64,000 nucleotides of DNA from Paludibacteraceae bacterium. Lineage in GTDB: Bacteria > Bacteroidota > Bacteroidia > Bacteroidales > Paludibacteraceae. This document shows positions 16,263-24,961 of this stretch, in pieces. The notes beneath the pieces are model-generated. The model searched no databases. It worked only from the letters and a program-made list of their open reading frames with translations, and had not been told where the DNA came from. Location: positions 1 through 64,000 of the forward strand of contig JAGCWA010000032.1 in NCBI GenBank assembly GCA_017962085.1, read 5' to 3'. The position numbers and the translations under genes are program-made. How positions within the stretch are numbered: position 1 is the first letter of the stretch; every line of letters starts with the position of its first letter.

Positions 16263-16805
16263 TCATATATCCGGTTCGGGCTCAGGGACATCCTCCTCAT
16301 GATATGCATGTTCACCATATTTCTCATAATAGAATGCATCGAAAAGCAACCAATCTTCTTTGGTCGGAGATATCTCTACTAGTGAATCTTTTCGAGCAAC
16401 GAACATATAATACATGATGGGTGGATCGTCATAGCCAGAGTAATCCTCACATCTGCTACTGTCTGATTTATTAAAGATATCCAAATTGATATATGCTCGA
16501 GCCAACGAATCGCATAGACCTTCATAGTGAACGATATGGTTTGAATACGAAGAACTGACGTTATAATAGTCTTTATGCAACAAATCGGAGATAGAAAGTA
16601 CAAAATAAGTGCTATCTTTCCCATACACAAAGACATCAATGATATCTTTATGTCCTGAGGAGTCCATACTAATCAATTTATCCACCTGCTTCTTTAATGC
16701 CTTTGAGCGAAAAGGGCTTGTGGGTTCTGTCTCCTTCAAGGATGGTTGAGCACAAGAAACAATTGAAAGGACTGTGATAATTATGGGGATAACTCTTTTA
16801 TACAT
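16263..16805 (-). CDS. Hypothetical lipoprotein (180 aa)
   Basis: The N-terminus MYKRVIPIIITVLSIVSCAQ is a lipoprotein signal peptide with Cys near residue 18. The mature part is acidic and tyrosine-rich (HKDYYNVSSSYSN, EDYSGYDDPPIMYYMF) and ends DVPEPEPDI. No known domain is recognised. It is the first minus-strand gene after the repeat-bounded relic and is AT-rich like the island behind it. Confidence 0.75.
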   Translation of the reverse strand: MYKRVIPIIITVLSIVSCAQPSLKETEPTSPFRSKALKKQVDKLISMDSSGHKDIIDVFVYGKDSTYFVLSISDLLHKDYYNVSSSYSNHIVHYEGLCDSLARAYINLDIFNKSDSSRCEDYSGYDDPPIMYYMFVARKDSLVEISPTKEDWLLFDAFYYEKYGEHAYHEEDVPEPEPDI

Positions 16806-16887
16806 GTTGCAATGTTTTTAACAAACTGTTTGTCGTTGACAAATTGGTGATTAGACCAAACTTTTCTAGTCCTCTTCAGTATCCGTA

Positions 16888-17289
16888 TTATTTGTCATAT
16901 AAATTCTCAATAGAATCACCAATATATATATATGATTGCGGACTGTTTTTAATGTTCAGCACGCTTAATGGTTGAGGATTATTTAATTTATGAATATTTT
17001 TGAGTTTAATTGCATAAGCAATCTTATTGCACTTGAAATATGACGAAAAAAATTCTTTTGAAATGCCTGATTGTTTCTTCGTCTTTTGCCAAACGATATC
17101 GGGTTTGTCAGAAATGACTTGTTCAACGTCGATTACTGCTACAATTTTCTTTATTGGACTAGTCGCATATACAATAATTTTATTGAGATTAGAAGGAACT
17201 TTTTTCCTATACTCATATGTTTTCTCTCCTGAGAATATTTTTTCTATATAACATGGATGTATTGATATGATGATATTTTTATTTTCCAT
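16888..17289 (-). CDS. PUA/ASCH-like domain protein
   Basis: A 133-aa protein opening with IIISIHPCYIEKIFSGEKTY, followed by EYRKKVP and YATSPIKKIVAVIDVEQVI. The fold signature (SIxPxYxxxIxxGxKxxEyRk and a strand IxxYAT) is that of ASCH/PUA-like RNA- or modified-nucleotide-binding proteins. The start overlaps the 3' end of the PIN-GNAT gene by 11 bp, indicating translational coupling. It is the third gene of an operon with an HNH protein. The domain is recognised from pattern; the ligand is unknown. Confidence 0.75.
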   Translation of the reverse strand: MENKNIIISIHPCYIEKIFSGEKTYEYRKKVPSNLNKIIVYATSPIKKIVAVIDVEQVISDKPDIVWQKTKKQSGISKEFFSSYFKCNKIAYAIKLKNIHKLNNPQPLSVLNIKNSPQSYIYIGDSIENLYDK

Positions 17290-18745
17290 ATGATAATGTG
17301 ATATATTGTTCGTTACTAATTTTTCTAATACTTTGTATATTCCCTTGAATTTTAGCGGAATGCAATTCCTTTGAAGTGATTTCTTTTTTCAGTGCAATAA
17401 ATCTGAATAGAATAACCAAAGTCTTTTTCTCTAGAATTTTTGTTATATCAGAGTATGAATAGACTGTTCGTTTAGCAATTCGAGGGAAAACCTCTTCGAT
17501 TTTATCAGAAATGAATGTGTCTTCAACAATTCCTATACATTGAATCGATTTTCTGTCTTTGCTACGATAGAATAATAGTATGTCTCCTTTCTTTACATGT
17601 TTTGTGTTGGCATGACATAGATATGCTTTCTTGATAGTATTACCTTGACAAGAATACATGTTTTGATCGCTTTCAAACAAGGAACCTTTTAAATCGCTAA
17701 AATCAGGGAATAAGTCTTCGTGATACTTTGGCTGAATTGGAACAATGAATTTTTGTACAGTATCATTGTCTTGGAAGTATGGATAATATTTTATTAAAGA
17801 TTCCAAACTGCCGAGATTCTCTTGCCTTAATTTCATGGATTTTATATATACATCGTCATTTTTGTATTTCCCAAGGCAATAGAATCCATATTCCTCACAT
17901 AAGCCTACTAATGTTCGTTGTTCATTTCCATAGGTATGTAAATAAACCCAATCAATATCATTTTTAACACAATAGTCAAAAGCGATATATAAAAGACGTT
18001 CACCCAATTTTTTCCCGCGAGCTGAAGGATCAACTTTGAAAGTGCATAATTTTAGAATCTTCCCCTTAACTACATCTCCGTCATTATCAAGCGGGGCATC
18101 TTCTTCATGTTTATAAATGCAAATACCTACAACAGCCCCCTTGTCATCTTCAATACACCAACATTTCCGCTGATTCTCGGCACTCTTCTGATACCAGTTG
18201 TCAAAACCTTTATACGCTTGACGTAGAGAGTCGAAAAAGGTCTGACTTTTGTCGATTTCGTACATGTAGCGTTCTTTAACTCCTGTATAAGTATAGGTTA
18301 CGACCTGATTAGAATACCGCCGTAAAAAAGCAAGAAACTGTTCTAACCGATACACTTTATCCTGAATGCCGACACAGGAAGCTTTCTTATGTATCCCTTC
18401 ATCGTTTGTCACCAGCACATGGATAGCACCACGATATAACGCAAACAGTAAGTTGTTGTCAACCTTATCATTATCATTGGATTGAGACAATGCTAATTCT
18501 ATGCGTTCTTCTTCCGAAAGAATAGGTGGATTATCAATTTTAGGATATTGATTTAAACGAGATAAAACGATAGTTTTCCTTTCCTGATTCTTGTCTCGAT
18601 TAATATCTGCAATTTGCATCGGATGAACATACAGACAATGTTGCTGTTCTGCCGCCAATCTTCGCAGTTCAGCAAAGGAGGAATCCAGTATTCGGCTGGT
18701 GTCCTCTAAGGGGATGATTATGTTTGTATCCAAAAGTATGTTCAT
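17279..18745 (-). CDS. PIN nuclease - GNAT acetyltransferase - PUA-like fusion protein
   Basis: A 488-aa three-domain protein. Residues 1-145 form a PIN domain: LLDTNIIIP with Asp6, acidic residues near 80-96, and VLVTNDEG with Asp115, the usual metal-binding set of PIN RNases. Residues about 165-305 are a GNAT acetyltransferase with the acetyl-CoA loop VDPSARGKKLGERLL (238-252). Residues about 370-488 look like a PUA/EVE-type domain (KKGDILLFYRSKD and IQCIGIVEDTF). It is co-transcribed with an HNH protein upstream (11-bp gap) and a PUA-like protein downstream (overlap). The combination suggests RNA cleavage or acetyl-group transfer to RNA or protein, possibly defence-related; not proven. Confidence 0.85.
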   Translation of the reverse strand: MNILLDTNIIIPLEDTSRILDSSFAELRRLAAEQQHCLYVHPMQIADINRDKNQERKTIVLSRLNQYPKIDNPPILSEEERIELALSQSNDNDKVDNNLLFALYRGAIHVLVTNDEGIHKKASCVGIQDKVYRLEQFLAFLRRYSNQVVTYTYTGVKERYMYEIDKSQTFFDSLRQAYKGFDNWYQKSAENQRKCWCIEDDKGAVVGICIYKHEEDAPLDNDGDVVKGKILKLCTFKVDPSARGKKLGERLLYIAFDYCVKNDIDWVYLHTYGNEQRTLVGLCEEYGFYCLGKYKNDDVYIKSMKLRQENLGSLESLIKYYPYFQDNDTVQKFIVPIQPKYHEDLFPDFSDLKGSLFESDQNMYSCQGNTIKKAYLCHANTKHVKKGDILLFYRSKDRKSIQCIGIVEDTFISDKIEEVFPRIAKRTVYSYSDITKILEKKTLVILFRFIALKKEITSKELHSAKIQGNIQSIRKISNEQYITLSYGK

Positions 18746-18756
18746 GAAATAATATA

Positions 18757-19665
18757 TTATTGTTTTTTTATTAATAAAGGATTAAGATCAGACAAATCGG
18801 AAGGAAACTTTATCCGTATATTGTCTTCCAAAGGAGAATGAGCACTATCTTCCAAAGGAGAATGTACGTTTAATCTCCTCCATTCCTTATATTCATTTAT
18901 TTGGGGGTCCGACAAACATATTGCATATTCAATGCCAAAAATATCAACAATAAAGTATATTTCTGCATCTACTATATCATCTGCTTGTTCCTCGTGGTTT
19001 TTAATAAAAAACATCATCTCAAACAGACGTTCTTCTATTATATTCTTTTTTGTATTGTATACTAAATATCCTTCCGAGTATATCCTTTGTTGATGGTAAT
19101 GCCAAAATTCCCCTTTGCCATATCTAGCATACTCCCTTAATCGTTTCAGTAAATCGTTCTCTTTACTTAATAATTCTTGTGCGCATTTGTTGTAATTTTC
19201 TTCCGAAAATTGATACAGGAAATATTCATATGCGCATTTTGCGAGAAAACGAGACATAATTATATTGGGATATTCAGGCTCATAAATATACGGAATACAG
19301 ATTTGCTTTATCCCCTTTGCTTTTATGTTCTCGTATAGTTCAACCTCATTTTCATCAATATGAATTATTAATCCATTCTCTGTGGTTTTTATAACAACTT
19401 CGGCATTCGTTGAAAGGTCAGGGAAAATAGCCTTTTGCTTTACATCTTTTCCTTTCTTTGTGGAGATTTCGCATCTGGATCGCAAAGAAACGAAATAGGG
19501 TTGTGCCAGCAATTCTTTCTCAATCTTTACGGCGAAGTAATTGTTGCATTGGTCACAAACATATCCTTGGGGCAAAAAATAATGTTTGTTCCCTAACGAT
19601 TCGGGAATAATATGTTCAATACTTTTTGAATTAGATGATTCCTTGTGACAAAAGATACAGTGCAT
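18757..19665 (-). CDS. HNH_5-type endonuclease-like protein
   Basis: The 302-aa protein opens with a zinc-HNH module: Cys3-x2-Cys6, the catalytic-type EHIIPE at 17-22, then VCDQC with Cys37 and Cys40 followed by NNYF. This arrangement is characteristic of HNH_5 family proteins. The remaining about 250 residues have no recognisable domain. It is the first gene of the HNH / PIN-GNAT-PUA / PUA operon. The HNH module suggests DNA cleavage; the target and control are unknown. Confidence 0.8.
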   Translation of the reverse strand: MHCIFCHKESSNSKSIEHIIPESLGNKHYFLPQGYVCDQCNNYFAVKIEKELLAQPYFVSLRSRCEISTKKGKDVKQKAIFPDLSTNAEVVIKTTENGLIIHIDENEVELYENIKAKGIKQICIPYIYEPEYPNIIMSRFLAKCAYEYFLYQFSEENYNKCAQELLSKENDLLKRLREYARYGKGEFWHYHQQRIYSEGYLVYNTKKNIIEERLFEMMFFIKNHEEQADDIVDAEIYFIVDIFGIEYAICLSDPQINEYKEWRRLNVHSPLEDSAHSPLEDNIRIKFPSDLSDLNPLLIKKQ

Positions 19666-19714
19666 ATATATTTTACAAATCCTTTTCTTGAGTTTTAATT
19701 ATATGTAGATTGGG

Positions 19715-19747
19715 TACTTTTGCTTATCTAATTTTTATACAAAAGTA
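19715..19747. promoter_or_regulatory. Inverted pair of -7 boxes upstream of the HNH/PIN-GNAT operon
   Basis: TACTTTTG (19715-19722) and CAAAAGTA (19740-19747) are perfect inverted copies 17 nt apart. The right one, read on the minus strand, is a TAnnTTTG box pointing toward the HNH gene. The symmetry could be an operator or two opposing promoters. Confidence 0.45.
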
Positions 19748-19831
19748 GAGGAATTTCGCCGAAATCTTTTTTTTATACATATATTTTTTCGTGATTATAG
19801 CCTTTTTTTATATGGTTTCATTGAATCCTCG

Positions 19832-20572
19832 TCATAATGGATGCGTGAACTTACAATGCGGATATTTTTCACAACCATAGAACCTTCCGTATTTCCCTTC
19901 ACGCAGTACAAGTCTTCCTCCGCAACGTGGGCAGTATCCGTTTTCTATGTTTTTTTGTCGATTATAAATTCGTGCTTTCACATTTATTATATGCTGATTT
20001 ATGTTCTCCTCTGAATTCTCATTAATAGTCAGTAATGTATTATATATTTTTTCTACTTGTATTGTTGAGAGCATTTCCTCTTGATATGAAAAAATCACGT
20101 CAATCGTTTGGTCCCAATAAATTACATGTTTAGTTGTCTTAATCTTTAATTCGGCATCTCGTGAAAAGGTTACGATTGAGATGAACGAATCAAATTGTAT
20201 GTCTTTAAGTATCTTTGAAAGTGCTCTAATATGTCCTTTATTCTGGAGCAATGGATTCCACATATTATGCTTGCTGCCATATATGTTTTGAGTCCAATAT
20301 TCACTATCTTCGCTTCCACATATCCATCCTGTATAATTTTTTGTTTCAATGACAAATATACCATGTTTTGAAACAACTATATGATCAATTTGAGAAGTAT
20401 GGTCTTTTTTATTGATAAGAAGATCATTTATGACTTTATATTTTTCAGGAGGTAATTTTGATAGGATTTTAGCAACATGTAGTTCGCCTGCTTTCCCTTT
20501 CGAAGGAAGCTTACTAATTCCTATTAATAAGGCTACAATTGATGCTATAAATATGAGATATAACACTCCCAT
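19832..20572 (-). CDS. NERD domain protein with membrane anchor and zinc ribbon
   Basis: A 246-aa protein: an N-terminal membrane helix (about residues 2-18), a NERD (nuclease-related) domain (about 25-140) with KAGELHVAKIL, SQIDHIVVSKHGIFVIETKN and YTGWI, and a C-terminal topoisomerase-type zinc ribbon (CPRCGGRLVLREGKYGRFYG, then CEKYPHCKF). The D-x(n)-E-x-K pattern (QIDH ... IETKN) matches the restriction-endonuclease-like core. Such proteins are frequent in mobile and defence regions. It lies between two other nuclease modules in this island. Confidence 0.88.
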   Translation of the reverse strand: MGVLYLIFIASIVALLIGISKLPSKGKAGELHVAKILSKLPPEKYKVINDLLINKKDHTSQIDHIVVSKHGIFVIETKNYTGWICGSEDSEYWTQNIYGSKHNMWNPLLQNKGHIRALSKILKDIQFDSFISIVTFSRDAELKIKTTKHVIYWDQTIDVIFSYQEEMLSTIQVEKIYNTLLTINENSEENINQHIINVKARIYNRQKNIENGYCPRCGGRLVLREGKYGRFYGCEKYPHCKFTHPL

Positions 20573-20622
20573 TTTCTATATCTTTCGATTTAATTCTGTA
20601 TTGAACTTTTTATATTGCACAT

Positions 20623-21504
20623 TTAATACTTCTGTTTCCCCGGTATCACCCCTCTCACTCCTCCCTTAGGGTTCTCCACATCGCCTTTGTAGCGTGGAAT
20701 CAGATGAATATGGACGTGAAAAACACTTTGTCCCGCAGCTTCGTTTACATTGATGCCAACATTGAAGCCATCGGGATGGAAACGATCCTCTAATATCTTT
20801 TTGCAGCGATTCGTTAATAGCCATAACGCTCGTTGCTCATGTGTGGTCAATTCAAAATAGTTGGACACATGACGCTTGGGGATTATTAGTGTGTGCCCTT
20901 GACTTACTGGATATCCATCGAAAAAGGCTACGGCTGTCGCTGTTTCGCTCACGATTTCCACCTTGGGGTTTAGACCGCAGAACGGGCAGCCTTGGGATGG
21001 ATTGTATTCTTTTTTGTAATCTGTTCTGTTGAAATGCCTATATTCGTAAATTTCACAGTTCTCATTCAAAAATAGGCTCTTGTACGGCAATATAACATTG
21101 CATTGGTACGTCGGTTGCTTATGGATGAAATGTGTGCGGAATCCTTCATGTTTCAAATCTCGTCGCACCGTGAAATAGGCAGTCCCTGTTGGCTTTAACA
21201 ATTCCGAAACAGACATCAACACCTCCGCTTGCTCTTCGGGTTCAAGAACGTTCAGAACATAGTTGCAAATAATGGTGTCAAATCTCTGGGTGGGATATTC
21301 AGGACGATAGTAGTTGTCGTAACCTATAATGTTGTAGCCTTCCGCCTTTAACTGGTCTGTGTCAAAACCATACCCGCATCCAAAATCCAAGATCTCACCT
21401 TGCAAAAGGTTGTTTTGTCTTAACCATCGTGTGGGGAACGAAATCGATGTCCGCTCCTTGGCTGTTAGGTGAGGGTTGTTTGTCTGTTTTTTCATGGTCG
21501 CCAA
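20623..21504 (-). CDS. Bifunctional class I SAM methyltransferase / HIT family protein
   Basis: The 293-aa protein fuses two domains. The N-terminal methyltransferase has ILDFGCGYGFDTD (motif I, about 38-50), IIGYDNYY and FDTIICNYVLNVLEP. The C-terminal half starts with CPFCGLNP and ends in the HIT signature HVHIHLIP (His263, 265, 267), a nucleotide hydrolase/transferase active site. Its start codon lies inside the upstream HNH gene (13-bp overlap), so the two are translated together. The methyltransferase part resembles phosphorothioation-associated methyltransferases in texture, but the substrate is unknown. Confidence 0.88.
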   Translation of the reverse strand: MATMKKQTNNPHLTAKERTSISFPTRWLRQNNLLQGEILDFGCGYGFDTDQLKAEGYNIIGYDNYYRPEYPTQRFDTIICNYVLNVLEPEEQAEVLMSVSELLKPTGTAYFTVRRDLKHEGFRTHFIHKQPTYQCNVILPYKSLFLNENCEIYEYRHFNRTDYKKEYNPSQGCPFCGLNPKVEIVSETATAVAFFDGYPVSQGHTLIIPKRHVSNYFELTTHEQRALWLLTNRCKKILEDRFHPDGFNVGINVNEAAGQSVFHVHIHLIPRYKGDVENPKGGVRGVIPGKQKY

Positions 21505-22544
21505 ATTTTAAAACCCATGTTTTCCGCAATCTGGACCATGGGTGAGAACGTTTTTCTGAAAACCTCGTAAAATTCAGTTTCTGACAGATGCACCAAATCC
21601 GAAACCGAATCGTAAACAATCAGATAATCCTCAAAGATAGCATTATTCTGGTTCTTTTCATACATTGTTTTCAGGGCATTTCTCTGAAGATTTGAGAATG
21701 GTTGTAGATAGATATCTAATGGAGGAAGATTATTGCTTTTCGAGGAATTGATACTGGAATCTGCAGGGATTAGATTCCACAAAAGATTATGCGACACAAA
21801 ACTCCATGGCACAAAATGATCCAAATCATAATTCTTCGCAACAATCGGTTTGCCTGTATAGATGCAACTCATGTGCCCGACGCTTTCGATGTAAGTGTCC
21901 CAGAACTTATGCTGCTTTGTCAACGATTCCCTTAAATTGGGTTTGATAAGCTTGGATGGGACATTTGGCACGTTCGGATTACGTTTCTGTAAAAACTCCG
22001 TGAGATTCCAAAACGCAAAATCACGTAGGATGGTGTAATTCTCCTTCAGATAATCAACCCAGGCTTCATTGATTACTATTTCGTCTCCATAAATAGCATA
22101 TATGCAACCATTTTCGAATCTCTGCGATTTGGCCACCACATCTTCATCATACGTGTATTTTATCCAAGGAGAGAGGAATCTGTATGGTACATTAAGAGAA
22201 AAGACTCTCAGAAATTTCTTCGTGCCATCAATATTATCCAATAACTGATTCTTGATTTTCTTTTTGTCTGAATCTATTGATATTTGGAACTCCTTCTGAA
22301 TCTCTAATGAGTTGCTGAACAACGAATCCGACTTCCCAAACGACAGCTTGAAATAATGGATGGGGTACCATGATTCAGCTACCATTCCTGCAATGATTTC
22401 CCAGAAAGAGATCCTTGTTTTCCTCTCTTTCACCACAATATCCATCAACGCCACAAACCAATAGAACTTATACGTGGCTGTGGTGTTATTGAAGATTCCG
22501 GCAAGGGCGGAGATGGGGAGGTGTGGGTTCTGTGGTAACAACAT
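21492..22544 (-). CDS. HNH endonuclease domain protein
   Basis: A 350-aa protein with a helical N-terminal part (about 1-220) and a C-terminal HNH nuclease: CIYTGKPI at 227-234, the catalytic DH in YDLDHFVPWSF (Asp242-His243), LLWNLIP (Asn257) and INSSKSNNLPP (Lys269). This is the Cas9-like/HNH_4 style of motif. It is followed by the methyltransferase-HIT gene with a 13-bp overlap. A nuclease and a methyltransferase so tightly coupled resemble a restriction-modification arrangement, but specificity modules are not visible. Confidence 0.85.
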   Translation of the reverse strand: MLLPQNPHLPISALAGIFNNTTATYKFYWFVALMDIVVKERKTRISFWEIIAGMVAESWYPIHYFKLSFGKSDSLFSNSLEIQKEFQISIDSDKKKIKNQLLDNIDGTKKFLRVFSLNVPYRFLSPWIKYTYDEDVVAKSQRFENGCIYAIYGDEIVINEAWVDYLKENYTILRDFAFWNLTEFLQKRNPNVPNVPSKLIKPNLRESLTKQHKFWDTYIESVGHMSCIYTGKPIVAKNYDLDHFVPWSFVSHNLLWNLIPADSSINSSKSNNLPPLDIYLQPFSNLQRNALKTMYEKNQNNAIFEDYLIVYDSVSDLVHLSETEFYEVFRKTFSPMVQIAENMGFKIWRP

Positions 22545-22578
22545 ATCTGTTTGTTAATTGAATTGCGTTTTACATCCC

Positions 22579-22586
22579 CAAATATA
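22579..22586 (-). promoter_or_regulatory. -7 box for the HNH / methyltransferase-HIT pair
   Basis: TATATTTG on the minus strand matches TAnnTTTG and lies 35 nt before the HNH start codon. No clear -33 element was found. Confidence 0.45.
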
Positions 22587-22776
22587 CCCTTTTTTTCTTT
22601 AATAAAGAGAGAAATCACCTCCGTACATTCAAACACGAAGTGAAAAAGATTTATAGGCCTAAAGAGTTCTCCCCTCCCCCCAAAAACAAACGCCACCGCA
22701 AGGACAAGCCCCACGATGACGTTCATCAATAAACAACCAATCTATCTATATAACAATTTTTCTAAGAATCTCTCTC

Positions 22777-24660
22777 CTACTCTACCGTCACGGACTTCGC
22801 AAGGTTCCTTGGTTGGTCAACATCCAAGCCTTTCGCCACAGCCACGTAATAGCTGATCATCTGCAATGGTATCACGCTGAGCAACGGTGCCAGACAAGCC
22901 AATGTGGATGGCACTTCCACCACATCGTCCACCATCTTGCTCACATGGTCGTCTCCCTCCGTCACCACGGCGATGATGTGGCCCTTGCGGGAAATCACCT
23001 CCTGCATGTTGCTGATGATCTTCGAGTATAACTGATGGTGCGTGGCAATGAAGACCACCGGCATCTCACTGTCCACCAAGGCGATCGGACCATGCTTCAT
23101 CTCTGCGGCAGGATAACCCTCCGCATGGATGTAGGAGATCTCCTTCAACTTCAGCGCACCCTCCAATGCCACCGGATAATTGTATCCACGACCTAAGTAG
23201 AGGAAGTTGCGGGCGAAGGTGAAACGAGAGGCCATGCGCTCGATCTTATCGCTCTGCTTCAGGATCTTCTCCATCTTGTCAGGGATGCGCACCAGTTCCT
23301 CCAAGGTCTCCTCGTACTCCTGCTGGGAAACGGTTCCCTTCGCCATGCCCAACGCCAAGGCGATCATCGTCAAGACAGTCACCTGTCCCGTGAAGGCCTT
23401 CGTGCTGGCCACACCGATCTCCGGTCCGACGTGGATGTAGACTCCCGTGTCGGTGTTGCGGGCGATGCTACTGCCTACCGCATTCACCACACCGAAGACC
23501 AAAGCGCCCTGAGAACGGGCCAACTCGATGGCCGCCAACGTGTCCGCCGTCTCACCACTCTGGCTGATGGCCAAAACCACGTCGTCGTGCTCGATGACCG
23601 GCTCGCTGTACCTGAACTCGCTGGCGTAGGCCACCTCGACAGGGATGCGGCAGAAATGCTCGATCAACTGCTTGCCGATCAAGCCCGCATGCCATGAGGT
23701 ACCACAGCTCACGATGATGATACGACGCGCGCGGAGCAGCTCGCGACGATGCTCCGTCACCGCACTCAGGACAACCGACAAATGGCCATCCTCGCTGTAT
23801 GGGTTATTGATGACACGGCCACACATGCAATCTCGCAGGACCGCAGGTTGGTCGAAAATCTCCTTCAACATGAAATGAGGGAAACCGCCCTTGTCCAACA
23901 TGGACAAATCGAGGTCCACTTCCTTCACCTCCATATCGGCCTGCTCGCCAGTCAGTTTCCTCACGATCAGATCCTTGCCTCTCTCGCAGACCACCATCTC
24001 CTCGTCGTTCAGGTATACCATCTGCTTGGTGTACAAAGCGATCGGACTCGCATCGCTGGCGATGAAGAACTCGCTGTTGTCCGGCACGACACCCACCACC
24101 ATCGGGCTACTCTTGCGGGCAGCCACCAATTGTTCAGGGTGACGACGGTCGATGACGCATATCGCATAGGCACCTATCACCTTGGTCAACGCCTTACGCA
24201 CGCTCGTGGCCAGGTCCTCGTTGCTCACGTTCATCGTGTACTCGATCAGTTGCACGAGCACCTCCGTGTCCGTCTGGCTCTTGAAGACGAAGCCCTTCGC
24301 CTCCAACTGCGTGCGGAGCGCCACATAGTTCTCGATGATACCATTGTGCACCAACGTCAGGTTACCGCTCTGGGATACGTGTGGATGGGCGTTCACCTCG
24401 CTCGGCACACCATGCGTCGCCCAACGGGTGTGGGCGATACCCAATGTGCCGGAAACGTTCTGCTTATCCGCAATCGCCTCCAAATCAGACACTTTACCTT
24501 TGGCCTTGTAGATAGCCAATCCTTTAGGCTTGCCCTTGGAATCTTCGTTGATCAATGCGCATCCAGCACTGTCGTATCCTCTATATTCCAGCCTATGCAA
24601 ACCGTCCATCAAGATCGGATAGGCATCCCTTGTTCCAATATATCCTACAATTCCACACAT
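22777..24660 (-). CDS. glmS: Glutamine--fructose-6-phosphate aminotransferase (isomerising)
   Basis: The 627-aa enzyme makes glucosamine-6-phosphate for peptidoglycan and LPS. Cys2 (MCGIVGYIGTR) is the class II glutaminase nucleophile. The glutaminase domain spans about 1-240, with two SIS sugar-isomerase domains at about 300-440 (IIIVSCGTSWHAG) and 470-615 (NFLYLGRGYNYPVALEGALK). The C-terminus NLAKSVTVE is the conserved end that lines the active site. Length is slightly above the usual 609-615. It flanks the accessory island on its core-genome side. Confidence 0.98.
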   Translation of the reverse strand: MCGIVGYIGTRDAYPILMDGLHRLEYRGYDSAGCALINEDSKGKPKGLAIYKAKGKVSDLEAIADKQNVSGTLGIAHTRWATHGVPSEVNAHPHVSQSGNLTLVHNGIIENYVALRTQLEAKGFVFKSQTDTEVLVQLIEYTMNVSNEDLATSVRKALTKVIGAYAICVIDRRHPEQLVAARKSSPMVVGVVPDNSEFFIASDASPIALYTKQMVYLNDEEMVVCERGKDLIVRKLTGEQADMEVKEVDLDLSMLDKGGFPHFMLKEIFDQPAVLRDCMCGRVINNPYSEDGHLSVVLSAVTEHRRELLRARRIIIVSCGTSWHAGLIGKQLIEHFCRIPVEVAYASEFRYSEPVIEHDDVVLAISQSGETADTLAAIELARSQGALVFGVVNAVGSSIARNTDTGVYIHVGPEIGVASTKAFTGQVTVLTMIALALGMAKGTVSQQEYEETLEELVRIPDKMEKILKQSDKIERMASRFTFARNFLYLGRGYNYPVALEGALKLKEISYIHAEGYPAAEMKHGPIALVDSEMPVVFIATHHQLYSKIISNMQEVISRKGHIIAVVTEGDDHVSKMVDDVVEVPSTLACLAPLLSVIPLQMISYYVAVAKGLDVDQPRNLAKSVTVE

Positions 24661-24961
24661 AATCGATGCTATTTAATTCTAATTATTAATTCAACAAACA
24701 GTGTCCACCATAAACTAAGAAAACCCACCAGCGGTCTCAATCTGAAGGCAGCCGATGGATTGACCCAAAAGACTCTCCAATCATCGTTTATCTGACAATA
24801 AACACCAAAATCTTCGCAAAATAAATCATTTTGAAAGCATTTTGCAATTAAAATCGGAAAAAAGTTAACACAGAAACAGATTTTTTTTCACAGGGCACCT
24901 CCTAACGAAAGGTTAAATATTTGATTAATATTTAGTTAGGTCAATTAATAAAAAAATCCAT
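24661..24961. other. Non-coding gap between glmS and the nuclease gene
   Basis: This 301-bp region holds no supported gene. It contains the 5' side of glmS, but no TAnnTTTG box facing glmS was found. An imperfect inverted repeat lies near 24900-24942 (cctaac ... gttagg enclosing aaatatt/aatattt). It lacks a following T-run on the minus strand, so it is not a convincing terminator. There is no sign of a glmS ribozyme. Confidence 0.5.

Noticed and set aside
22445-22729. 94-codon frame upstream of and overlapping the HNH gene, with a hydrophobic start
   Set aside because: The hydrophobic N-terminus is suggestive, but the rest overlaps the HNH gene in another frame and is low complexity; it also covers the promoter candidate.
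23749-24795. Long open frame (348 codons) antisense to glmS
   Set aside because: It mirrors glmS, has no recognisable domain and a composition rich in His, Arg and Gln, as expected from the complement of biased codons.
24661-24961. glmS ribozyme
   Set aside because: Known from Firmicutes; the gap here lacks the expected pseudoknot core and the region is AT-rich with no convincing fold.
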